A stretch of 64,000 nt of DNA, taken from assembly GCF_016863335.1 (NCBI RefSeq), contig NZ_BOOR01000043.1, positions 78,781-142,780 on the forward strand, given 5' to 3'. Shown one piece after another: positions 7,240-15,729 of the stretch (positions within the stretch are counted from its first letter, which is position 1; each line of letters opens with the position of its first letter). The translations under genes and the position numbers were made by a program. Source of the stretch: Planotetraspora thailandica. GTDB lineage: Bacteria; Actinomycetota; Actinomycetes; Streptosporangiales; Streptosporangiaceae. The notes below the pieces were generated by a model. The model saw only the letters and a list, made by a program, of their open reading frames with translations, searched no databases and had not been told where the DNA came from.

Positions 7240-7279
7240 GGAAAGTATTTTCCACTTTCCATAACGTCAAGTACTTTCC
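7240..7279. promoter_or_regulatory. Candidate operator, GGAAAGT-N7-ACTTTCC plus a third half-site
   Basis: GGAAAGT (7240-7246) and ACTTTCC (7254-7260) form a perfect inverted repeat with a 7-bp spacer. Another ACTTTCC occurs at 7273-7279. The sites lie 31-70 bp upstream of the membrane-protein/regulator pair, where an autorepressor would bind. They also lie about 80 bp upstream of the divergent gene at 7357, so both directions could be controlled. Confidence 0.5.
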
Positions 7280-7356
7280 AGGGCATTTGGTGAGATAGCC
7301 GCCCAGGGTGGCGTTAAGGTCGCTGGGTAACACCGCGCCGAGCGAGCGGAGATCCG

Positions 7357-8076
7357 GTGAGTGAACGGCGGGTATGGCCGGCCCTGGTCACGGCCTCCAC
7401 GCTCACCCTGATCTGCGCGGTCGTGGCGGTCGTCGCAGCCGGAGCCGCAGTGGCGGAGCTCACCCGCGGGCCCAGCCCGGCCGAACTGCAGCGGGCCGAG
7501 GCCGCCGAGCTCGCCGGGCGCTGGGCCGCGTGGCCCGCCGGCAAGATCTTCCCCGCGACCCTTCCCTACGTCGACGAGCAGGGCAGCAGTGAGAAGGCCC
7601 ACCGGGTCGGCATCTCCTCCAGGACCGACTGCGACGCGGCCGTGGACGCCGCCCTTCAGCCCGCGCTCAAGGCCGTGGGCTGCAAGGCGATCCTCCGGGC
7701 CACGTACCTCGACGCGCTGCAGGGCACCGTCGTCACGATCGGGGTGGCCGCCTTCCCCGACTCCGCCTCCGCCTCGGCGGCCAAGTCGGCCCTGGCACGC
7801 GGCGGAAAACCGTCCCCGGGGCTGCGCGCCCTCTCCTTCACCGGCACCGTCACCGACCGCTTCGACGCCGCCAGCCGCCAGTCCGCCACCCAGCGCCAGG
7901 CCGGGCCGTACGTGGTGCTCACCACCGCCGGCCAGGTGGACGGGCGGCCGGCGGCGGCGCTCGGCAAGCAGCGGCCGGGCATGTTCGGCTTCACCGGCGA
8001 CCTGGCCCAGGCCGTCGTCAGGATCCTCTCGGCTCCCTCACCCGCCGCGTGCGAGGCCGAGGCGTCGCCGTGCTGA
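7357..8076 (+). CDS. Membrane-anchored protein paired with a subtilase (copy 1)
   Basis: The 239-residue product has one N-terminal membrane helix (about 8-33) and an extracytoplasmic domain with conserved landmarks RWAAWPAGKIFP, LPY, HRVGI, a Cys pair around DCDAAVD and GCKAILRATY, and SFTGTVTDRFD. The gene at 9321 is a paralogue with the same landmarks. Each copy is followed by a subtilase gene whose GTG overlaps its stop (GTGCTGA), so the two products are made together and probably work together. No family name is recognisable. A role as a partner, substrate or inhibitor of the protease is inference. Start GTG with GGAG upstream. Confidence 0.8.
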   Translation: MSERRVWPALVTASTLTLICAVVAVVAAGAAVAELTRGPSPAELQRAEAAELAGRWAAWPAGKIFPATLPYVDEQGSSEKAHRVGISSRTDCDAAVDAALQPALKAVGCKAILRATYLDALQGTVVTIGVAAFPDSASASAAKSALARGGKPSPGLRALSFTGTVTDRFDAASRQSATQRQAGPYVVLTTAGQVDGRPAAALGKQRPGMFGFTGDLAQAVVRILSAPSPAACEAEASPC

Positions 8077-9311
8077 GACGCCTCGCCGCCGGCGCCCTCG
8101 CGGCCTTCACGGCCGTGGGCGTGCTCCTCCCCGGCACGGCTCTCGCCGACCAGATCCGGGACAGCCAGCAGCCGGTGCTGAGCACGCTGGGCGTGTCGGC
8201 CGCGTGGAAGGCGACGAAGGGGAGGGGGGTGACGGTCGCCGTTCTCGACTCCGGCGTCGACCCCGGGCATCACGACCTGGCCGGATCGGTGATCACCGGC
8301 AAGGACTTCACCGTCGGCGCCAACCCCAAGAACGCGAAGCCTGTGCGTCTGCACGGCACCTACATGGCGTCGCTGATCGCCGGCCACGGGCACGGCCCGG
8401 GCGGAGGCGACGGCGTCATAGGGGTCGCGCCCCAGGCGAAGATCCTCTCGGTCCGGGTGATCCTCGAGGACGAGGAGCCGGGCTTCAAGCGGTTCAACTC
8501 CGATCCGCGGTTCGCAGGAGTGGTCGCCAAGGGCATCAGATACGCCGTCGACCAGGGCGCCGACGTGATCAACCTGTCGATCTCGAAGGAGAGGCCGACC
8601 GAGCCTGAGCGGGAGGCCATCGCCTACGCGATCTCCAAGGGCGTGGTCCTGGTCGCCGCCGCCGGAAACGACGGGACGGGCAAGCGCGTCGGCCCGTATT
8701 CCTACCCGGCGGCCATCCCCGGTGTGATCTCGGTGGCGGCGGTCACCCCCGCGCTGCTGCACGCCTCGTTCTCGAACAGGAACTCCTCCGTCCTGGTCTC
8801 GGCTCCCGGCGTCGACGTCCTCGGCGCGGGCCCCCACGATGAGTACTGGATGGGCAAGGGCACGTCGCAGGCCACCGCGCTGGTCTCGGGGGTCGCCGCG
8901 CTGATCAAGGCCCGGCACCCGTCGATGTCTCCCGCCCTTGTGGCGCAGGCGCTCGCGTCGTCACCGGTACGCAAAGGCCCGTACAACACCGGCACCGGGT
9001 TCGGGGTGGTCAACGCCTACCGGGCGCTGAAGGCGGCCGACGGACTCGCCCGCCACGGGATCACCGCGAAAGGCCCGGGGGTCCAGGATCCGGAACACTC
9101 CCTCGACGGCCACGCCGCCCCGAAGCATCTCGCGGCCGTGGCTCAGCGCGACCAGCGAAGCCTCGTCGTCTACGCCCTGATCGCCGGCGTCGCCTCCCTG
9201 GGCGCGATCATCAGCCTGACCGTGCTCATCATGCTCGTACGGCGGGCACGCGGGGAGAAAGACGACGATCTCGCCATGTCGCCCCCTCAGCCTTCAGGCC
9301 TCTCGACGTAA
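8070..9311 (+). CDS. S8 family serine protease, mycosin-like (intact)
   Basis: The product has a signal peptide (about 1-27, ending TALA), a subtilisin domain and a C-terminal membrane helix (RSLVVYALIAG to IMLVRRARGE), the layout of mycosins (MycP) of type VII secretion. All catalytic residues are visible: Asp60 (AVLDSGVD), His95 (LHGTYMAS), oxyanion Asn200 (AAGND) and Ser266 (GTSQATA). I use the GTG at 8070, overlapping the upstream stop by 7 nt; a GTG at 8049 is an alternative. No ESX genes lie nearby, so a link with type VII secretion is not shown. It probably cleaves substrates on the outer face of the membrane. Confidence 0.9.
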   Translation: MLRRLAAGALAAFTAVGVLLPGTALADQIRDSQQPVLSTLGVSAAWKATKGRGVTVAVLDSGVDPGHHDLAGSVITGKDFTVGANPKNAKPVRLHGTYMASLIAGHGHGPGGGDGVIGVAPQAKILSVRVILEDEEPGFKRFNSDPRFAGVVAKGIRYAVDQGADVINLSISKERPTEPEREAIAYAISKGVVLVAAAGNDGTGKRVGPYSYPAAIPGVISVAAVTPALLHASFSNRNSSVLVSAPGVDVLGAGPHDEYWMGKGTSQATALVSGVAALIKARHPSMSPALVAQALASSPVRKGPYNTGTGFGVVNAYRALKAADGLARHGITAKGPGVQDPEHSLDGHAAPKHLAAVAQRDQRSLVVYALIAGVASLGAIISLTVLIMLVRRARGEKDDDLAMSPPQPSGLST

Positions 9312-9320
9312 CATCGAATC

Positions 9321-10196
9321 ATGCCGCCCGAGCAGCCCCGGACACGGCCCGATGGCCGGCGCGGACTGCCGCTCGGCTCGTCCGCCGGCCGCCTCCGCGC
9401 GCGCCCGTGGCCCGCGTCGCGGCGCAGGGCCGCCGCGGTCCAGGCGCTGAAGGAGCGGGAGGAAGTCGCCCGCGGCCTCAGATTCCGTGCGGTCTTCATG
9501 ACGCTGATGGGGGTCGTGCTGGCGGTGGCGACCCTCGACGTGCTGCTCGGCTCGCTCGGGCTGTTCCTGGAGACGCGATCCCGGCCCCTCACCGACGCCG
9601 AACGCGCCAAGTACGTCGCCGACGACATCGCCAGACGATGGCAGGCATGGCCCGTGGGCATGGTCTTCCCCGAGGAACTTCCGTACAACGGTCTGGGCCG
9701 GGCCCAGCAGTACGCCCGGCGGGTGGGGGTGGCCCCGGAGACCACCTGCACGACCGCCGTGGACTCACCCGTCGCCTCGGTCCTGGGCGAGCAGGGCTGC
9801 CGGACGATGCTGCGGGCCACCTACGTCGACCAGACCTCGACCTTCGCGATCACCGTGGGCGTCGCCGTGCTCAGGGACGAGGACGCGCGGATCGACGCGG
9901 CGAGCAAGCTGCCGGTGGACGACCGTGTGGGCGTGCGGCCAGTCGCCTTCCCCGGCACGGTGACCGACAATTTCGGGGCGGCCCAGCGGCAGCGGACCGG
10001 CTGGGTGGCCGCCGGGCCGTACATCGTCTTCTCCACCGTGGGGTACACCGACGGCAGGACCCGTGAGTCCGTGCCCCTGGAGGAACAGCTGAACAGCGAG
10101 ATGTGGCCCACCGCCGAATCGATCGCCGGGAGGATCGCGCGTTCTCTGGGAGAACCGCCCGACGTGCCACGCTGCACCCAGGGGAACGTGTGCTGA
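9321..10196 (+). CDS. Membrane-anchored protein paired with a subtilase (copy 2)
   Basis: The 291-residue protein is a paralogue of the one at 7357, with shared landmarks RWQAWPVGMVFP, ELPY, RRVGV, GCRTMLRATYVD and AFPGTVTDNFG. It differs by an extra 45-residue Arg-rich N-terminus before the single membrane helix (about 52-75), so its cytosolic part is longer. It is followed by the inactive subtilase at 10190, again with a GTGCTGA overlap. Function unknown; the duplication of the whole pair indicates a partnership. Confidence 0.8.
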   Translation: MPPEQPRTRPDGRRGLPLGSSAGRLRARPWPASRRRAAAVQALKEREEVARGLRFRAVFMTLMGVVLAVATLDVLLGSLGLFLETRSRPLTDAERAKYVADDIARRWQAWPVGMVFPEELPYNGLGRAQQYARRVGVAPETTCTTAVDSPVASVLGEQGCRTMLRATYVDQTSTFAITVGVAVLRDEDARIDAASKLPVDDRVGVRPVAFPGTVTDNFGAAQRQRTGWVAAGPYIVFSTVGYTDGRTRESVPLEEQLNSEMWPTAESIAGRIARSLGEPPDVPRCTQGNVC

Positions 10197-11377
10197 GGCC
10201 CGCCGCGTTCGGCGGGGTCCTGCTCGCGGCAACCTTCGCGGTGGCCGTCGCCGCACCCGCCCTGCCCGCCTCAGCGGCACCCGCCTACGCGCCGGGGTCC
10301 GGAGGAGAGGGCTGGGCCCTCGACGCGATCAACGCCAGGGAGGCGTGGAAGACCACCAAGGGAGCCGGGGTCACCGTCGCCCTGCTGGGAGCGGAACGGC
10401 CCGACGGCGACGTGCCCGAGCTCAAGGGCAGGGTCACGCACGGGCCGGACCTGACGGGTGCCCTGTTCGGCGACGACATCGCCATGCCGGGGAACGACAC
10501 GACCGCGGCGGCCTCCCTGATAGCGGGAAACGGCGGCTCCGGAGTCGCGCCCGAGGCACGGATTCTTTCCGTGCCGGTCGCGGCGGCGGAGCCGGACGGC
10601 GCCGACGCGACGGACCCGGAGACCGGCGTCGGCGGCGGGGCGCAGGACAGCTCCCTGGCCCGGGGCATCAGGTATGCCGCGAGCCACGGTGCCTCGGTCA
10701 TCTGCATCACGATCGCCGGCTATGGGGTCGACCGGGCCGACCGCGAGGCCGTCTCCTACGCCCTTTCGCAGGGGGCCGTCCTGGTCGCGGCGGCGGGGGA
10801 CGGCGGCCAGTCGGTCTACGCCAAGCAGAACGACACCTCCTACTGGCGTTTCCCGGCGGGTTATCCGGGCGTCATCGGCGTGGCGAGCGTTGACAGTGAG
10901 GGCCGCAGAGCCGGTTTCAGCAGCGACAACCTGTCGATCCTGGTTGCGGCGCCCGGCGCGGACGTCCCCGTGGTCCTGGCCGGAGGTAGGCACGGCACGG
11001 TGTCGGGAACCGGCGCGTCGAGCGCCCTGGTCGCGGGGACCGCCGCCCTGATAAAGGCGAAATATCCAGGGCTGGCGCCGGAGCTCGTGTCGAGGGCGCT
11101 CACCTCGACGTCGCGCCCGCACCCGGCCGCCGGATACGACGAGAAGGTCGGGTTCGGCGAAGTCGACGCGGCCGCGGCGGTGGCCAAGGCGGCCGAGTTG
11201 GTGGGTTACGGTCCCGCCGTTCCCGTTCAGGACGACGCCCATTTCGGAAAGGGCCCGTTGTCCGAAGGACCCATGCGCCCCGGCCCTGATCCGGTTAGGC
11301 TCTGGATCTACGGAGTCGCCGCCCTTCTCGGCCTGGGCGGATTCGGTGTCGCCGTCGTCGCCCTCAGCCGCCGGTGA
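10190..11377 (+). CDS. Catalytically dead subtilase paralogue (pseudoprotease)
   Basis: The 395-residue product keeps the signal peptide, subtilase fold landmarks and C-terminal membrane helix of its neighbour at 8070, but every active-site residue is replaced. Alignment to the intact copy places Gly67 for the Asp (VALLGAE), Asp103 for the His (GNDTTAAASLIAG), Asp204 for the oxyanion Asn (AAGDG) and Gly275 for the Ser (SGTGASSAL). The frame is open and the surrounding motifs are well kept, so this looks like a conserved pseudoprotease and not decay. Start GTG with AGGGG upstream, overlapping the preceding stop. A regulatory or scaffold role beside the active protease is inference. Confidence 0.85.
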   Translation: MLRPAAFGGVLLAATFAVAVAAPALPASAAPAYAPGSGGEGWALDAINAREAWKTTKGAGVTVALLGAERPDGDVPELKGRVTHGPDLTGALFGDDIAMPGNDTTAAASLIAGNGGSGVAPEARILSVPVAAAEPDGADATDPETGVGGGAQDSSLARGIRYAASHGASVICITIAGYGVDRADREAVSYALSQGAVLVAAAGDGGQSVYAKQNDTSYWRFPAGYPGVIGVASVDSEGRRAGFSSDNLSILVAAPGADVPVVLAGGRHGTVSGTGASSALVAGTAALIKAKYPGLAPELVSRALTSTSRPHPAAGYDEKVGFGEVDAAAAVAKAAELVGYGPAVPVQDDAHFGKGPLSEGPMRPGPDPVRLWIYGVAALLGLGGFGVAVVALSRR

Positions 11378-11387
11378 TCACATGTTG

Positions 11388-11403
11388 GCCGCCATTTGGC
11401 GGC
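11388..11403 (+). terminator. Hairpin terminator after the subtilase cluster
   Basis: GCCGCC (11388-11393) and GGCGGC (11398-11403) form a short stem followed by GTTTCGGGTTT, 10 nt after the stop of the pseudoprotease. Confidence 0.55.
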
Positions 11404-11455
11404 GTTTCGGGTTTCGGTGACAGCGTGAGGTCAAGTTTCGCTAAGGTCGCGCCTC

Positions 11456-11827
11456 ATGGGGTACGAGTTGCGCGTAGAGCGTGAAGCACCGCTCGCCTAC
11501 GCCGAACTCGCGAGCGTGATCTCGGCCGACGCCGAATTCGAGCTGCGCGGGTCGCAGGAGACCGGCGAGCTCGTCGCATTGCACGCGAACTCAGCGCATC
11601 GAGTGGCGACCTGGTCGGGCAAGCTGGCCTGTCAGCCGGCGTCGGACTGGCAGGTGGCACAGCTGGCCCGCCTCGCCGACATGCTCGGCGCACGGCTGGT
11701 CGGCGAGGACGGCGAGGCCTACATCGTCAAGGACGGCATCGTCGAGCAGATCAGCGGCTCGGCGACCTACGAGTTCGGCAAGCTCGAGCAGATCATCGCC
11801 GCCGGGCCCATCGAGTGGAGCAACTGA
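11456..11827 (+). CDS. Conserved hypothetical protein, cotranscribed with ATL
   Basis: The 123-residue protein is soluble, acidic and has no signal peptide. I do not recognise a domain. A TAAGGT hexamer ends 8 nt before the ATG, so the mRNA may be leaderless, with GTGACA as a possible -35. Its last 13 bases overlap the start of the ATL gene, so it is probably in one operon with that gene. The sequence shows no catalytic motif. Confidence 0.72.
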   Translation: MGYELRVEREAPLAYAELASVISADAEFELRGSQETGELVALHANSAHRVATWSGKLACQPASDWQVAQLARLADMLGARLVGEDGEAYIVKDGIVEQISGSATYEFGKLEQIIAAGPIEWSN

Positions 11828-12132
11828 CGACCACCCGCGGAGAACCCACGCCGTACGCCGAGCGCGTGCTGGACGTGGTCGAGCGCATCCCGCCGGGCAA
11901 GGTCATGTCCTACGGGGACGTGGCGGAGTTCCTCGGCGAGGGCGGCCCCCGCCAGGTCGGCAGGGTCATGGCCCTTTGGGGCGGCGCCGTACCGTGGTGG
12001 CGCGTGATCAGGGCCGACGGCTCGGCGGCCGACGGTCTCCAGAGCGAGTGCCTCGCCCACTGGCGTGAGGAGAGCACACCCCTCAGGGGAACCAGGGTGG
12101 ACATGCGTAAAGCCCGCTGGGACGGTGTTTGA
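11815..12132 (+). CDS. Alkyltransferase-like protein (ATL), MGMT family
   Basis: The 105-residue protein is an MGMT-type DNA-binding domain without the transferase activity. The place of the active PCHR motif reads PWWRV, with Trp instead of Cys, which is the hallmark of ATL proteins. The helix-turn-helix part GKVMSYGDVAEFLG and the GPRQVGRVM stretch, including the Arg finger region, are kept. ATLs bind O6-alkylguanine and hand the lesion to nucleotide excision repair. Its position just before adnAB matches M. tuberculosis Rv3204 beside Rv3201c-Rv3202c, which supports the call. Confidence 0.9.
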   Translation: MEQLTTTRGEPTPYAERVLDVVERIPPGKVMSYGDVAEFLGEGGPRQVGRVMALWGGAVPWWRVIRADGSAADGLQSECLAHWREESTPLRGTRVDMRKARWDGV

Positions 12133-12434
12133 TGGCGTTCGCTCCGCGCGCGCGGGCTCGGGGCGCCTTGAGGCCGAGTCTTCCCTCGTCGTTCGGGGTC
12201 GCTCGTTCCTCGCTTCCCGCTCACTCCTCAGTCCAGACCCGGCCGCGCCCCTCGCAGTGGTGAGACTCACACAGAAGCGGCAAGTCTTCCCTCGTTTCTG
12301 GGCCACACGTGTTCGCGAGGGCGCGGCCGTGACTGGACTGAGGAACGCCCGCAGCGAGGAACGAGCGAGGACGTGACGAGGGAAGGATCGGCCTTTAAGC
12401 GCCCGAGCCCGCGCGAGCGGAGCGAGCGCAAATG
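12128..12434. repeat. Long imperfect inverted repeat (~300 bp)
   Basis: The two arms, about 12128-12255 and 12314-12434, match for about 125 nt as reverse complements at roughly four fifths of positions by eye. Clear blocks are GCGCGGGCTCGGG, TTCCCTCGTC, GCTCGTTCCTCGC, CTCAGTCCAG and CGGCCGCGCCC. The loop of about 58 nt contains GTGAGACTCAC. The element fills most of the gap between ATL and adnA and could fold into a long cruciform or RNA hairpin. It resembles a non-autonomous palindromic element. There is no gene in it that I can support. Confidence 0.75.
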
Positions 12435-12479
12435 AAACACTGCACGATCTACCCCGGTGTTCTGGTGGAATTCTGAGTT

Positions 12480-15400
12480 GTGAGTGCTCAGACTTACCGT
12501 TTGGTCCGCCGAGACGGGGTGAGCCGTCCGGCTCCCGTCCTGGACGAGAACCAGAGGGCCGTCGTCGAGCACGGCAGCGGTCCACTGCTCGTGTTGGCGG
12601 GACCCGGCACCGGCAAGACCACGACAATCGTCGAAACCGTCGTCGACAGGATCGAGCGCAGGGGCCTCGACCCCGAACGGGTGCTCGTCCTCACCTTCAG
12701 CCGTAAGGCCGCCGGTGAGCTGCGTGAGCGCATCACCGGGCGCATGCGCAGGACCACCAGGACTCCTCTCGCCCTGACATTCCACAGCTACGCCTACGCG
12801 CTGCTGCGCCGCGAGGCCGTGCTCGCCGGCGATCCGCCGCCCCGCCTGCTGACCGGCCCCGAGCAGCTGCTGGAGATCCGCAGGCTTCTGCACGGCGAGC
12901 TGGAGGACGGGGCGGAGCGCTGGCCGGACCGCATGCGGGAACTGCTCAAGACCCGTGGGTTCGCCGAGGAGTTGCGCGACTTCCTGTCCCGGGCAGCCGA
13001 GCGCGGCCTGGACGGCGACGCGCTGGTCGAGCTCGGCCGTATGCACGGCAGGGCGGACTGGGAGGCGGCCGGGTGGTTCTCCCACCGCTACCAGGACAGG
13101 TTCGACCTCGACCCGGTGCCTTCGCTCGACTACGCCGAACTGATCCGCGAGGCCGCCGGCCTGCTGACCCTCGGCGAAGTGAGGGACCGTGAGCGCGAGG
13201 CCTACGACCTGGTGCTCGTGGACGAGTACCAGGACACCGACCCGGCCCAGGAGTTCCTGCTCCAGCAGCTCGCCGGGGACGGCAGGGACCTGATCGCGGT
13301 CGGCGACCCCGACCAGTCCATCTACGGCTTCCGCGGCGCGGACGTGCAGGCCATCATGCGGTTCCCGGAGAGATTCAAGACGACCGGTGGCGAGGAGGCC
13401 CCGGTGGTCGCGCTCGGCGTCTGCCGCAGAAGCGGCCCCGAGCTTCTGGAGGCGTCCCGCCGGGTCGCCTCCCGCCTGCCCGCCGGCGGGCATCGCGGGC
13501 TGGTGCCGCTCGACGATGCGGAGTCCGGCGAGGTCAGCGTGTTGCTGGCCGACAGCGACACTCAGGAGGCCGCCGTGGTGGCCGACGCGCTGCGCAGGGC
13601 CCACCTGCTCGACGGCGTGCCCTGGTCGCGGATGGCGGTCCTCGTCCGCAGCGCCACCCGGCAGCTCCCGCCGCTGCGCCGGGCGCTCATCGCGGCCGGC
13701 GTGCCCGTGGTCGTGGCCGGTGACGAGTTGCCGCTGGTCCAGGAGCCGGGCGTGCGGCCGCTGATCACGTTGTTGAAGGTTGCCGTGCAGCCGTCGTCCC
13801 TCGACGTGCCGACGGCCGAGGAGTTGCTGACCGGCGCCCTCGGCGGCACCGACATGATCGGGGTCCGCCGCCTCCGGCGTGCCCTGCGCGTCGCCGAGCG
13901 CGAGGCCGTCGAGAAGCGGGAGGCCGACGACGGACAGGCGATGCTGCCGCTGCCTGCCCGGTCGTCCGACGAGATGCTCGTCGCCGCGATCGGCGACGCC
14001 CGCGAGCTGGTCAACGTCGAGCCGCACGTCGCCGCTCCGGCCGAGCGAGTCGCCCGCCTGCTGAAGATCGCACGCGAAGCCGTACGGCACGGCCGCGGAG
14101 CGGAGGAGGCGCTGTGGGACATCTGGCAGGCGAGCGGCCTGGCCGACCGGTGGACGGAGACCAGCCTCGGCGGAGGCTCGCGAGGGGCGCAGGCCGATCG
14201 CGACCTCGACGGCGTCGTCGCGTTGTTCGACCACGCGGCCCGCTTCACCGACCGGCTGCCCAAGGCCGGCGTGGCGGTGTTCCTCGACGACCTCACCTCG
14301 CAGGAGATCGCCGGTGACACCCTCGCCGAGCAGGCTCCCGAGGGCGACGCCGTACGGATCCTGACCGCCCACCGGTCCAAGGGGCTGGAGTGGGACGTGG
14401 TGGTGGTCGCAGGCGTCCAGGAGGGCGTCTGGCCCGACCTGCGCCTGCGCGGGTCGCTGCTCGGCGCGGAGGAGCTCGTCGAGCTGTCGGCGGGCATCGC
14501 TCTGGACGGCACACAGGCGGCCGCGGCGTCGCTGGTGTCCAAGCTGCTTGCCGAGGAGCGGCGGCTCTTCTACGTCGCGGTCACCCGGGCCCGGCGCAAG
14601 CTGATCGTCACCGCCGTGGGAGGCGAGGACACCGACGAGCGGCCCTCCCGGTTCCTCAACGAGCTGCTGCCCGGCGGGATCGAGGCGGCCACCGTCGACG
14701 ACCGGGCGCGCTGGCTGAACATGTCCGCGCTGGTCGCCGACCTGCGAGCGGCGGTGTGCGACACGTCGCGATCCGAGCACATGCGCCGTGAGGCCGCCGG
14801 GCATCTCGCCAGGCTGGCCCGTGCCGGAGTGCCCGGCGCGAGCCCGCACGACTGGTACGCCCTGACGACGTTGTCCGACGACCGGCCGCTCGGCTGGCCG
14901 GACGACATCGTCCGCATCTCGCCGTCGGCGGTGGAGAGCTTCACCAAGTGCGGGCTGCGCTGGGTGCTGGAGACGGCGGTCGGGACCGGAGGCTCCGGGG
15001 TCGCGCAAAGCCTCGGCTCGGTCATCCACGCCATAGCCGTGCTGGCGGCCGAGGACGGCGCCGACCTGATGGGGCGGCTCGACGACGTGTGGGACGAGTT
15101 CGACTTCGGCGGGGTGTGGTTCAACCGCAAGCAGCGCAAGGTCGCCGAGCAGATGATCGAGCGGTTCGTGCGGTGGCACGAGAACAACGAACGCGACCTC
15201 GTGGCGCAGGAGGAGTCGTTCACCGCGGTGGTCTCCGAGGGCGTGCAGATCAAGGGCCGCGTCGACCGGGTGGAGCGCGACGGCGACGGCCGCGCCGTGA
15301 TCATCGACATCAAGACCGGAGGGTCCAAGCCGAAGGAGGACGAGCTCGACCGGCATCCCCAGCTGGGGGTGTACCAGCTGGCCACGGCGCTCGGGGCGTT

Positions 15401-15662
15401 CAAGCGGCACGGGCTGGCCGAGCCGGGAGGCGCCTCGCTCGTGCAGGTCGGCAAGGCGGCGGGCGCGTCGTCCGAGGCCAAGGAGCAGGTGCAGCGGGCG
15501 CTGGCCGACGATTCCGACCCCGGCTGGGCCAGGGACCTGGTCGACACGGTCGCCAAGGGCATGGCCGAGAAGGTGTTCGTGGCCACGGTCAACGACGGGT
15601 GCCGCACCTGCGCGGCCAAGCTCGTCTGCCCGGTCAACGACAACGGGGGACAGGTGTGCTGA
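12480..15662 (+). CDS. adnA: ATP-dependent helicase-nuclease subunit AdnA
   Basis: The 1060-residue protein is a UvrD-like (SF1A) helicase with a C-terminal RecB-family nuclease. Walker A is AGPGTGKTT at 40-48; Walker B is LVDEYQDTD near 245-251; helicase motif VI reads VTRARRK; the nuclease shows GRVDRV and IIDIKTG near 940. Cys824 and the C-terminal CRTC-x5-C cluster (1041, 1044, 1050) fit an iron-sulfur cluster of the AddB type. Next to a second such protein, this is the AdnAB motor-nuclease that resects double-strand breaks in actinobacteria. Start GTG at 12480 has a weak ribosome binding site. 67 bp separate it from adnB. Confidence 0.92.
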   Translation: MSAQTYRLVRRDGVSRPAPVLDENQRAVVEHGSGPLLVLAGPGTGKTTTIVETVVDRIERRGLDPERVLVLTFSRKAAGELRERITGRMRRTTRTPLALTFHSYAYALLRREAVLAGDPPPRLLTGPEQLLEIRRLLHGELEDGAERWPDRMRELLKTRGFAEELRDFLSRAAERGLDGDALVELGRMHGRADWEAAGWFSHRYQDRFDLDPVPSLDYAELIREAAGLLTLGEVRDREREAYDLVLVDEYQDTDPAQEFLLQQLAGDGRDLIAVGDPDQSIYGFRGADVQAIMRFPERFKTTGGEEAPVVALGVCRRSGPELLEASRRVASRLPAGGHRGLVPLDDAESGEVSVLLADSDTQEAAVVADALRRAHLLDGVPWSRMAVLVRSATRQLPPLRRALIAAGVPVVVAGDELPLVQEPGVRPLITLLKVAVQPSSLDVPTAEELLTGALGGTDMIGVRRLRRALRVAEREAVEKREADDGQAMLPLPARSSDEMLVAAIGDARELVNVEPHVAAPAERVARLLKIAREAVRHGRGAEEALWDIWQASGLADRWTETSLGGGSRGAQADRDLDGVVALFDHAARFTDRLPKAGVAVFLDDLTSQEIAGDTLAEQAPEGDAVRILTAHRSKGLEWDVVVVAGVQEGVWPDLRLRGSLLGAEELVELSAGIALDGTQAAAASLVSKLLAEERRLFYVAVTRARRKLIVTAVGGEDTDERPSRFLNELLPGGIEAATVDDRARWLNMSALVADLRAAVCDTSRSEHMRREAAGHLARLARAGVPGASPHDWYALTTLSDDRPLGWPDDIVRISPSAVESFTKCGLRWVLETAVGTGGSGVAQSLGSVIHAIAVLAAEDGADLMGRLDDVWDEFDFGGVWFNRKQRKVAEQMIERFVRWHENNERDLVAQEESFTAVVSEGVQIKGRVDRVERDGDGRAVIIDIKTGGSKPKEDELDRHPQLGVYQLATALGAFKRHGLAEPGGASLVQVGKAAGASSEAKEQVQRALADDSDPGWARDLVDTVAKGMAEKVFVATVNDGCRTCAAKLVCPVNDNGGQVC

Positions 15663-15729
15663 GCAGACACAAGACTGACGTGTCGGCCGTACGGGCAGCG
15701 CAGGAGTGCGATGTCCGTACGATGTTCAG

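Noticed and set aside
7357..11377. Type VII (ESX) secretion locus
   Set aside because: Mycosin-like proteases are present, but there are no EccB, EccC, EccD, EccE or WXG100 genes in the window.
12267..15410. Antisense frame of over 1000 codons opposite adnA
   Set aside because: High-GC third-position bias leaves the antisense frame open; the product is His/Arg/Pro-rich with no domain, and adnA is clear on the other strand.
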